NCBI GenBank assembly: GCA_038373865.1
Contig: JAXGGA010003414.1
Coordinates: 1-64,000, forward strand
Direction of reading: 5' to 3'
Origin: Uloborus plumipes
Taxonomy: Eukaryota > Arthropoda > Arachnida > Araneae > Uloboridae
DNA: 64,000 nucleotides
Shown in pieces: positions 35,601 to 45,700 of this stretch. Below the pieces are notes generated by a model. The model was not told the DNA's origin, ran no database searches, and was given only the letters and a program-made list of their open reading frames with translations. The position numbers and the translations under genes were made by a program. The first letter of the stretch is position 1. Every line of letters begins with the position of its first letter.

Positions 35601-37524
35601 AAATAAAATAGTCATAAAAATTTTAAAAGCAAAAAAAAAGTGTAAAAAAAGCATCTTTTGGAATTGTTTTGAAAAATTTCGGAGGGGGTTTGAATCAGTA
35701 GTTGGAAGTAGCGAAACTACTGTAGTAGCTACATTTTTTAGTAGTTTGTAGTGTAGAGCACTACTTTTTGAAAAAAGTAGAGTAGTGAGTAGCACGATAC
35801 AAACAAATAGTAGTTTGTAGCGATTTCTGAAAACTACTTTCAAATTTGTAATTGAAAAAGAATAAGTAAATAAATGAATGAAAAAATTAAAAAAAAAAAA
35901 AATCTTTTGAATCTGGTTTAATCGAATCTGATAGGTGCAAATCTTGCACAAAAACACCAGTGGACGCAATGAGAAATCAGAACTATAAAAATGTGAGCTG
36001 GTCTTAGATACATCATTTTGAAGTCATACATTCTATCTGTTTGACGTAATTGGTTTATTTGGCTTCTTAATTTTCATATTCCGACAAATAGTTTTCATAA
36101 ACCTAAACATTCCCTGGCAAGAAATTAGTAGAAATTTGAAGGTTAAATTTTTCAATCTTTCAACTTTTGAATTCTATCTTGTGGTGGATGTTCGTAAAAT
36201 TGTAAAAAAAAAAATCTTAAAAGGATTAATTAGAGCAAAAAAAAAAGTAGACAAATTCTTAGTAATATCCCATGTACAAATAAGTTAATTTATTAACCTA
36301 AACCACTTTTCGAATTTTTTCGGTCAAAGCGGTGTATGCTTTTTTTTTTTTAAATTTATTTTTTAAAAAGTAGCGACTACAATTCAAAAGTAGTTTGTAG
36401 TCGCTACATTTAAAAAATAGTAGTTGTAGTAAACTACATTTTTTACAAAGTAGTTTTAGTTGTAGTTCGCTACAAAAGAAATGTAGTTTTTCCAACCACT
36501 GGTTTGAACCCTAAAAACCCGCCCCTTTAAATACGGTCCTGTCTTTAGAACTACTGTCCAGTTTTCATTACTCAATTTGGGCTGTGGTAGCAAAAAATAA
36601 TTTTAAAAATCAATGCTTTGGAATAACTTATCAAATTACTTTCATTACAAGTTTGCTAGTAATAATGACTTTTCTTTAATTGAGATTTGTGAACTCTAAT
36701 TTAATCAGATCATTCATATATTTACACTTACTGCATGAAGTAGCAAATGAGTAGGGCCTATTTTTTTATTTTGGTAATAATTATTTTATTAATAAATCTT
36801 CCAAATTACATTAAAAATAACATTCAACACTTTAAATGCTGAAATTAAAAGGGAATGTTCTAATTTTGGAAAAATAGATCTATTGATTCTGCCAAGCATC
36901 CTAATGGCTTTGTTAGTTAGACTTTGTTGCTACAATATGTTCTTTTTTCTTATGTTTCATTCATATCTTAAATTTCTAGCTTGGAAAGACAGAGGCATTC
37001 GGGTACCACCCAGTCCTTGCCTCGTCACTAGACTTCGAAGCCTAGTCCCACCTAGTCCCTGTAGCATCCACAGCTGCGCAAGTTCCGATGCTTCCAGCGG
37101 CGGACCTGCAACAAGTGCGCCGGAGGACACAGTAAGTTGCTTTGGGTTCCCAACAAGCTGCCTCCCCGCACATGGTGGGTTCAAAAGCCATGCTGGAACC
37201 GCACATCCATCGCCAGTAATCGTACCCAAACAGTTTGCTACTCTACCAAAGGCTGCTGGTGCCGTGAGGAAGCCTTGGCCCACAGTATGTGGAGGGGCTG
37301 GTTCACTGATGACGCCCAAAGGGTCTTGGGATGGTCTCGAATCGCAATCCAGCACAGGACTTTCGGAAAGTACGGATTTCTCCGAGTCTTCTAGTCAGGG
37401 TGGCTCTCGAGCGCACTCGCCGGCGTTGTCCCGAAGGTCCGGTAACAAGTCGGAAAGCGATTTGCCCGACATTGCTCAGGACGACGAGGAAGAAGCCGAT
37501 AGGGACGAGGTCACTAGATTGTAG
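29596..37524 (+). CDS. Tamalin/GRASP-CYTIP-family PDZ scaffold protein, six exons, complete CDS
   Basis: Joining 29596-29667, 30160-30279, 32007-32109, 33723-33883, 34624-34690 and 36980-37524 gives one open frame of 355 aa; all introns are GT-AG and all phases agree. Residues about 48-150 form a PDZ domain: carboxylate-binding loop SFGF at 58-61, the TYGIHH strand at 65-70, [10 protein letters not shown] around 99-108, and His115 at the start of helix B, typical of class I PDZ domains. A charged Leu-rich helix follows (about 146-176), then a Ser/Pro-rich tail and an acidic end finishing DEVTRL, a class I PDZ ligand. Order and the TYG-HH and QYL/KYLK signatures match vertebrate tamalin (cytohesin- and mGluR-binding scaffold, about 395 aa) and CYTIP. 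Function in receptor/ARF-GEF scaffolding is inferred from family. The ATG follows an in-frame stop at 29542. An alternative upstream first exon is possible (13089-13232). Confidence 0.88.
29682..29838. mobile_element. pogo/Tigger-type MITE right after exon 1 of the tamalin-like gene
   Basis: Ends CAGTTGAACCTCGTTAAAAC and the inverse of CAGTTGAACCTTGTTAACTC, typical of pogo-derived elements. Preceded by TA and followed by TG. Confidence 0.68.
30160..30279 (+). CDS. Tamalin-like gene, exon 2: start of PDZ domain
   Basis: 40 codons, phase 0 to phase 0, bounded by TTTTTCAG and CAG/GTATTG. Encodes a basic run (RRRR) and the first PDZ strand plus the SFGFTLQ carboxylate-binding loop. Confidence 0.9.
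30684..31044. mobile_element. MITE built around a minisatellite, 5-bp flanking repeat GGTTG
   Basis: Ends CAGGGGTCAATCCAG and the inverse of CAGGGGTCAATCTAG; GGTTG on both sides (30679-30683, 31045-31049). Most of the interior is a tandem array of a 33-35-bp unit containing GAATTTTGTGAAGGGTCCC (about 30800-31010). It lies in tamalin-like intron 2. Confidence 0.68.
32007..32109 (+). CDS. Tamalin-like gene, exon 3: PDZ core
   Basis: Starts [10 protein letters not shown] and ends AGMRPG across the splice, the usual PDZ A-G-L/M-x-x-G-D turn. Enters in phase 0 and leaves after one base of a Gly codon. Acceptor TTTCAG, donor GTATTT. Confidence 0.92.
33723..33883 (+). CDS. Tamalin-like gene, exon 4: PDZ helix B and last strands
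   Basis: Starts [19 protein letters not shown] and ends HMKYLKLK, in phase 0 at GTAAGT. It carries the ligand-specifying His of helix B and runs into the linker helix corresponding to the QYLKQ region of vertebrate tamalin. Confidence 0.93.
34624..34690 (+). CDS. Tamalin-like gene, exon 5: charged helix
   Basis: 22 codons plus one base: [20 protein letters not shown], probably alpha-helical or coiled coil, corresponding to the leucine-zipper-like part of tamalin. Acceptor TTCTAG, donor AAA/GTAAGT. Confidence 0.85.
34989..36541. mobile_element. hAT-type element in the last tamalin-like intron, itself interrupted
   Basis: Ends CAGGGCGGTAAC and the inverse of CAGGACCGTATT; flanks GCTTTAGA (34981-34988) and TCTTTAGA (36542-36549) match 7 of 8. 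It contains a second hAT-type element at 35696-36501. No transposase seen. Confidence 0.55.
35696..36501. mobile_element. hAT-type MITE, 806 bp, nested
   Basis: Ends CAGTAGTTGGAAGTAG and the inverse of CAGTGGTTGGAAAAAC, a common hAT-type terminus; flanks GTTTGAAT (35688-35695) and GTTTGAAC (36502-36509) match 7 of 8. The interior is rich in TAGTAGTTTGTAG words in both orientations. The 142-aa minus-strand ORF here is a by-product. Confidence 0.75.
36980..37524 (+). CDS. Tamalin-like gene, exon 6: Ser/Pro-rich tail and PDZ ligand
   Basis: 181 codons including the stop, notably more GC-rich than its surroundings. It begins [14 protein letters not shown] and has two VPPSPC motifs and two VTRL motifs, one internal and one at the very C-terminus. 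The end is acidic ([15 protein letters not shown]). An ACA/GTAAGT match at 37131-37137 could act as an internal donor, but the reading frame continues with coding-like composition, so I treat the whole as exon. A possible poly(A) signal AATAAA lies at 37763-37768. Confidence 0.85.
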
Positions 37525-40500
37525 TAGTATCTTTTCTTCCTAACAACTGTCATCATTTGTAAAATGTTTCTTTCTTAAGTCGTTTAGGAGCTATTTTTCT
37601 TACTTGTTCCTGTAACATGTTTTGATTTTCTGTGATCAAAGAACCTTAGAAAACTATTCAGCCATGCTAAAATTAATCTTCATAATCAAAACTAACTACT
37701 ATTATGCAATTCCTCTCAGGTACATCATTTTAAAATTCTTTACTCAATATTTTTTCTTTTAAAATAAAATACATGTTGTGCTAATTATGTTCTCGTATAA
37801 GTGCCAAATATGTTGATAAAATAATTAGCATGGATTCATAATGTTCGGAAATTTGTTTTTTTAATTCATATTTTCTTTTGTTCTAATATTGGTTTCTATA
37901 TTGACTTGATTCAAGTTCATCTGCAGCAGAAATTATTCTAATTTGAAAGGACTTTAGAATACATGATTGTTGTAGATTTTAATTTAAAATCATAAATTTA
38001 CAATTCTTCTCATATTTTTGGGATGCATAAAATTTCTTTTCTAAAGTATTAATTTTTAGGGCAATTAAATTCATACACATTTAAAATAATGGCATTTAAG
38101 CCAGACAGTTCAAAATTACTTAAAGACAGTTGATAGTTGCAACCCTTCTTTTGAGGAGAAAATACCTTGCATACTAATGTTAATCTGTGCTCAGAAGCGT
38201 AATCAAAAGTTAAAAAAAAAAAAATTAAAAAAAAAAAAAACACAATTTGATTTATTTTTACTAATCAAATTTGTTGCATATTCATTTTTGCAACATATTT
38301 ATTTTTGCAGTCAACACTTCATGTGCATTTTCTCTGCATGAAAAATATTTTAGATAATTATATTTTTAGTAATATTTTTTAATGCATAAAAAAAAACTTG
38401 TATTTGGTTTAAACTCAAGTTTTGAATATTTCTTGCTACTACTTTTAAAAGGTGGAACATAAACGTTTTTCAAAAAAAGAATTTTTTTAAATTATTTCAA
38501 GAGATGCTTTTGAGAATGATTCTAATTGAAAGAAAATCAGTAAATTAAAATTTATGTGCGAGAAATGTACTGATTTAATTATTATGTGTAGAAAAAAGAG
38601 GTGTGAAAAAAATATGGTAGAAGAACACTAAAGGTGATTTATCTCATATATATATATTTTGATAATGTTTCATTCGTAGCAGTAACAGCTTTGCCACAAA
38701 ATGTTACTTTTTGCTACTACATACCCAAAGGGTTGAAATAGAATATTGAACAATATTTCCAGACTTTTGGCTTACTTTTTGTTTTTTCATTAATTAATAC
38801 ATAATTGAAGAAATTCATGCTACCAAAGCTTTGGCTGCCACAAGCGGATGCCATAGTGAATCGATTAAAAATGGAAGTTATGAATTTTTACCTTTTTTAG
38901 ACCCACAGGTTAAGATGCTCAGATATTATATAAATCAAAAGGCAGCTTCAGTGAGCTGCAAAATTTTCATTTATAGGTTTCTTTCTAAACATAACTGAAA
39001 GTATATGAATTTGATTTCAGTGCAGAATATTGAGTATGTAAAAGGATGTTTTCTGAATGAGAATGTATGCCACTGTCAGCACACTCTTTTTACATTAAGA
39101 AATATGGATAAATGTGTAATACTTTTCTTTCTTTTTTCAATATATATACTCTTTGATAAGCATATTTATTCACTAGAGATATTCTTTATAAAAGTCTTCA
39201 GGCAACAAATGTTTGTTTTGGAATATTTTATGCTCAGAGCTTCTTAAAACCTAACATTATCCATATTTACTAGTTTTAAAATTAATTTGCAGAGTCTCAA
39301 ATATGTTTTAAATTAAAATCAATTGGAAGTTCAGTTGTTAATAGGATGAATTTTATTGAGCCCCCAATTAGTTTTATATCTATAAAATATCTTTCCTAAG
39401 GTTTGCTTTTGCTGCAGTTAAGTATTAGTCACAGTATTGTATCTAGTCTGTACAATTTGTTTAAAGATTTATGGTTTACTTACAAAGTGTAAACATCTAT
39501 ATTTATGTTGAACATGAAGAAAGTCTAATATTTATTTCTATATTTTTTCTACTTCCAAATATTTTTATAAACTAATTTTTATCTCACTTTCATTGTGCTT
39601 TTTGAAAATTATGTGTACTTAACTTTGTGTGATTGTGTTGTTCACGCTTTTTGAAACATGTTTCTTTTTTTCTTTGATAAAAAAAAGTATATCTAAAATA
39701 GTTACACTACTAATTCTGAATAATCCAAACTCAACACTTAAATTTCCAAAGCAAAAAAGTTTTAAAACTGGAAAATATTTAAATTTCCAGCATGCCTACA
39801 AATGTACTTAATATAAATGATCATAAAGACAGAAGTGTGAAAAAAACTAAAACAATAAAAGTATACAGCTATTTTCATATTTATTCTCTAGTTTGAAAGA
39901 AAAAAGAATTCAATTTGAAACATTGCTCAGCTATTTGAAATTAATATAAGTTGATGTTCATTATACTCATATGAAAACTTTTACTGTACTACTTCGTTAA
40001 AATTGTTTTGAATTATTTGTCTTGGACTGAAAGTAAGATTCTAAAGTGGTAATAACACTTTATTTAAATTAATGAATATTTTAAGAAACAAATAATATTT
40101 TTCTTTGATTTAGTTTATAAACACAACTTAAAATTTTCCTATTTTCTTTTTGCTAAAAAAGACAAATCTATGGCTTTAAAAAGTTTATCATTTTAAAACC
40201 ACAGGCCTTTTAAATAATTACATTCTTATGTATGAGTAGTCACCTTAAAAAGATCTATGAGAGCAAAGGTGCTGATTTTATATCTTTTGCACAAGTATAT
40301 TTATCACTGTTGGTATGTCTTATTTGTATTTACTACAGTATTACATATTTTTAAGTATTTTGAATATTTTCTTCAGCTGCAAAAGAAGAAATATTGGAGA
40401 AGTATTGTGCTTTATTTTCAAAAAAATGTCAAACTCTTTGTAAATTGTAAGTAGATTTTTTTTATAAGCTTTTGTTTCATGGGAAAGGGAACCAAAACAG

Positions 40501-42648
40501 GACACTACCTACTTAATTTAAATCTTAGAGGCAACATTGATTCCATCATTAATAAAGCTATTAGAAGTAAATATTTAAGTTAAGATTTGTAGAATGCTGT
40601 AATTTTTTGCATATATAGTTCAGTCAATTTAGTTTCATTATCCAATAGTGTCGACCTAGTGCAAGGGGGGGGGGGAATCGGGGGAACTTTTTCTTTTGTT
40701 GTAAGGGGGGAGTTATTTGGGGGTGAGCGCCATTGCCCTTGGTGGTGGGGGGGGGGGGGGGGGGTAAGCACTTCTGCATTATTACTGCAATTCAAAATTG
40801 TCCTGCATTTGATTTCAGATAAAATATTATTTAAATTAAAAAAAAAAAAATCCAACATCAATTGTCTCGGTATCTGTAATATTATTAGTATATTAAGTTT
40901 TAACTATTAACTTCTGGGTATGAAAAAAGGTTTACTTTTTTGCTAGTATTTAAGGTTTTTTAAATCAAAAAAAAATTTTCTGCGCTAACATATTTTTCAC
41001 TTTTGATGCAAAATTATTAAACTAAAGGATGTTCATATTTTCCAGAAAAAAAAAATCTAATATGCTTGAATGTAAAAAATATTACTGCCCTCAGCTAGAC
41101 AAAGATCAATATCTGCAAATTTTTCATTTTTATCTGCTATTTTATTTTATACAAACTTGCTTTATTTGTTTTCTACTAAAAATAAAGTACGGAAAGAACA
41201 TCACATTCTAAAATTTTAATAGTTTTTGTAAGGAATCAAAACCTTGTTCCTTCAAATTTATCAAAAACTCATTTTTGTAGTTATTGCAGTTTGCCTAACC
41301 AAGGTAGATTATATTTCTAATGTTAGGGAATACTTGAAATGTATCATCAATTCAACATGTTAAAACATCAGCCTAAGTCATGCTAAGCCTAGGTGGTGCT
41401 TAGCATGTTATTCTAAATAGATGAGTCACAACTGTTTAAGGTAAATATAGTACAACAACAGAGCTGATGTTTTAAATACTCAATCTGTGTGTATACATGT
41501 GGCCTATGTTTGAGCCTAAACCAACAATCTTCCAAATATATCAAGAGGTATGGTTAACACTAAACTAGACTCATCTCATGTGCATTATTTATTTTTATTC
41601 AAATAAGTTGCCTTACAATGACTATTACTTACAAATCATTATCCATGTACATATGTATATTGTTTACAAAGATAAATTATTTATGCATGTTTACTAAGAT
41701 GTAACTTGTTTTCTATATATGGAGTTTTAAGATTTGTGTAAAGATTTTAGTATGTTTTATTATTTTTGAATTATATGTTTTATTCAACAAGGGTGAAACT
41801 GATGTTCCTATAAAAAACATCTGGTTGGAAATATTCAGTTTTCTAAATAAAAATAGGTTTTTCCCCCCTTGAATTTTTTTTGTGTGTGCGTTTTTTACCA
41901 TTTATTTTGAGCATAATTTTACATACTACAAGTATAAATTTATTTAGGTATGACAGCAGTTTGAAAATGTAAATATTTCTTATATTTTTTTTTCTAAACT
42001 GTTTCCATGTAGAGGTATACAACGTGTTCGTGTTTAAACTACAAGCCTTCTATTTTCACAACTATCAGCACAGTCTTGCTTATTCATACTTTCAATGGCT
42101 AAACAGCTTATACTGTGACTACCAACCTGCTCCCCCCCCCAAATATCTAAACCCCTTTTTTTTTCTATTTACTTAGTCTTTATAATCTCTCATGTCCATC
42201 TTTCCATCTTTTTTAGTATAATATCAGCTTCTGCAATACAAGCTCCTTTTTATTTCAGGAAAATCCATACTGCTTATCCTTTAAACTGAGTTTCTAGTCT
42301 ATTTGAGTTACAATTGTTATTTTTATTGTAATGCAGCTTATTAAAGCACTTTATACACAGTGAAGTCTCTTAGTACTGTGCTACATCACTATCATTAATT
42401 TACACTTGGTAAGAAAATTTCAATACATTGCAGTTATATGATGTTGGAAAACCTGTATCTTAATCCTCACAATATAATAACAGGGTTCAATTGTACTTTG
42501 ATGATATTACAGAATTTTTAAAAAGTTGCATGTACGAGGCAATTACTCTTTATATGTATAATCATTTGTAACAATAATTTACAGACTAGATTTGTATTCT
42601 ACATTCTGGAATGCAACAAGTATGTACATAATTACATTTCAACTATGA
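37525..42648. other. Intergenic stretch between convergent genes
   Basis: Both genes end into this stretch, so it must hold both 3' UTRs. It is strongly AT-rich with many AATAAA/TTTATT words; AATAAA at 37763 is a candidate for the plus gene. Apart from the G-run cluster at 40.7 kb I see no element or coding exon. Confidence 0.6.
40663..40764. repeat. G-run cluster
   Basis: Several runs of 6-18 G within 100 bp in the intergenic stretch between the two genes; could form G-quadruplexes. Other G or C runs occur at 1009, 27690, 27919, 30660 and 58874. Confidence 0.8.
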
Positions 42649-42792
42649 TTAAAATTCACTTATAAAGTTCTCAGTGCAAGCAGGAGCTAACTTCAGCTTC
42701 AATGCATCATCAACCACTTTGTTTGCCAACGAGCGTTTGCTTTGCCATGGTTTTTTGTTCTCATCTTCAATCAACTCCTCAATGAAAGTTAG
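42649..42792 (-). CDS. VPS8: VPS8-like gene, last exon and stop codon
   Basis: 47 codons and TAA: LTFIEELIEDENKKPWQSKR and on to CTENFISEF. TTTTTAG acceptor. The ending resembles the NxNFQLQ-type hydrophobic end of VPS8. The 3' UTR must run below 42649; no single poly(A) site can be chosen by eye. Confidence 0.9.
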   Translation of the reverse strand, partial: LTFIEELIEDENKKPWQSKRSLANKVVDDALKLKLAPACTENFISEF

Positions 42793-45700
42793 CTAAAAAT
42801 AAAGCAATAATCTCATTTTATACCAGATTTCAAATTTTTATCTCTACAAATAAAATTTAAAGTTTGTGTTAGCAGCCAGATAAAAGAGTTCAAAAGTAAG
42901 AAATTTGAGTTGGAGTAACATTGAAGCTTTTTTGAATATTTTGCTTCCAATTTAAACTGAACCATTGTTTAAAATCATTTTCTTTGAGAAAAAAACTCTA
43001 AATGCCTAAATTTACTTGACAAAGAACTGTAAGCCTTTGAAGTTGATAAAACTCCATTTTTAAAAAGGCTCAGCTCTCCATCTGTATCAGTTATAAGCAT
43101 CAGGAAAAAAATAACCAAGGAAAAATAAATGTGATCAAAATATATCCACTGTTTGGTAAAAGTAGTTTGGTTTTTGCTTTCAACATTTTTATGAAATTAC
43201 CTATTCAGGGAATTTTAAGAAGCACTGGTGCAAGGTTTTATTCTTAAAGTAAAGGGGATTGGTTATATTTGAAAAAGAAAAAAAAACTATAAAATGTTGA
43301 ATTTTGAATGGACTGATTTCTTTTCCTGGTAATTTGTCCTAGAAAATATGGCTAGACATTTGCACCAAGTTAAAGTCACCAACACATATCTATTATCACA
43401 CAGTCATAATATTAAGCCAAATAATAACATTAATTTTATTGATTTATCATTCTTTAATTCATGCTTTTTGAACAGGTGCACTATAAAAGAGCATTTTTTA
43501 AAAACTTTTCACCAGAAATTGCAGATTTAATTAACCATAAAAATTGCTTGACAGACATATTCATCTACATTTCCAAATAACTATGTTCATAAGTCAGGCT
43601 CATTCTTTTTTAAAGTGTTAATTGTTCGAATAACTAGAGATGCCATGAATGAACTAGTCTAAAAGAGGCTCCTTAAATTGAACTTTTGCATGCAATCTCA
43701 TCTTGTGAAAATTGAACAACTGTTCTTTTGCAAGGTAAATGGTTTGAAACCTAGTTAGAGCAGTGCCCAGAAAGTATTTTTTGTTTCAGTTCGTTTGTTT
43801 GCTTCTTTTTGCTTTTAGTCTTTAAGCAAAAAGACTACACAAGTAAATATATTAGTTTTGTTTCGCCTTTGTATTTAATAATAAAGCATTCAGTATTACT
43901 TGATCTTCAGCTTTTTCTAGTCATCTTGTTCATATTGGTTTAGTTGATAAGTTGATGACTTAAATATTATTATTTTTATAGCCTACTGTGTGGGTTTATT
44001 TGTAATTTATAATTAAGAATTTTTTAATGAACTTTAAAAAAATCTAAATAGCTTTTTAGAAGGAGTTCAAATGAACAGGTTAAGATAATCACCACATTGG
44101 CTTAGAAATAACCATTGTATTGAATTATCTATGAAAACTTATTCAAATATTACAATTACACAAAATACTTACCCTTGGAGATGATTTTTGGCATTTTCTC
44201 AAATGTTCTAATGCTTGTATCTGTTGTGAGTTCAATCTAGTCTATTAAAAAAAAAAATGGAAAAGCAACTTGTAATTAAACATTTGTGTAAAGCTTACTT
44301 ATAAATTGAAAATATACATCTATTTGTCACATTATTGCCAATAATTTGAAAAATCAATTACAACCAATGTATATATGATTAAATTATAAATAACCTATGT
44401 ATATTAATCCAGAATAATCAGGGATCCAGGTTGTACGAATTGAGGTCTGGATCAAACAAAATAACCTTTAAATTGAACCAATATTAATAAGCAAACTGTA
44501 TTAATTGCAAAATATTAATTGCAAAAACTCATTACAAATACACAAAATACAACCAACAAAAGTATACAATTGTGCTATCTCAAGGCCCATCATAATGTAT
44601 TAACCTTTTGGATCCGGGCTGTTTTTTGGAAAATTTTCTGTCGACCCAGGTAGTACGACAGTTGAACCACAAATTTCTTTTCCATTGAAAAGAGAAGGTA
44701 TGAACTGTTATACTAGACGCATGAAACCTTGAAAAAATCCCCGGCTCCAAAGGGTTCGAGTGAAAATTTCAACCCCGTCCTATAAAGAAAAAAGACTTAT
44801 GGTACAACATGTGTACCGCCCGGTTACTAAAGGTTAACATGGAAGTGGATTTAGTTTATAATATAACTTGTATTTAGAGTACACAATTCAACCCTCCCCC
44901 CTCCAGAAAAGTTGGAAATAAGGGCCTGTCGAACTCACCTTTCAATCATACAGTATGTATATTAAAATAACTGTCCGAATTGATAAGAACACAAAATCTA
45001 CAAATAAATTGTCGTAGACTATAATTATAATTCAAATTTAATGTCCCAAACATACACTAACCTCTTGGCTAGTCAGTGCTCTGCTCCGAGATCGGAAATT
45101 TATCTGAGAGGATAAAGCTTTTCGGTACGCTATTCGAGGACTCGATATGTTTGTCACTGGCATTTGGTGTCTTGAACATTTAGAACATTTGTATGAAATA
45201 GGGCCGTCTCCATCTTTTTTGGCATCATTTAAACAACTTTCATGGTAAACATGGCCACACCTGAAATTAATATGTATGTTAGTAGGATGAAATTGTAAAT
45301 GCATTAAATTGAGCGTCTCTTGAAAGGTCTTGTCTGAGGGTGGATTCTTATTTAACCCCTTAACACATTTGCCCGTGTCTGACATGGACGAACTTTATCG
45401 GCAAATTTGCACATGCCCGTGAATCATATGGGCGCTCTTGAATTTTGCGCTATTTTATATCTAATGCCGGTTTGAGATCAGTACAAGTCAAAATATATAG
45501 TCTAGATTATAGTTAAAACTTTTACAAGATAGATGGTGCGTTTGTTGCAGGAAAAGAGATGAGAGATAAAAACAGAAGGAAAAAAACACAATACTATTGT
45601 AGGAACTGTAATGTTGGACTTTGTGCAGTATTATGCTTCATGATATATCATACCAAACTAACTTTTTAATAATTTGTATGTTTGCAAGTATGACAGTTTG

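Noticed and set aside
35541..35969. 142-aa minus-strand ORF
   Set aside because: Lies largely within a hAT-type MITE and is low-complexity hydrophobic sequence.
45346..45440. TTAACCCC-bounded element end
   Set aside because: A single TTAACCCCTTAACAC end with no partner found nearby.
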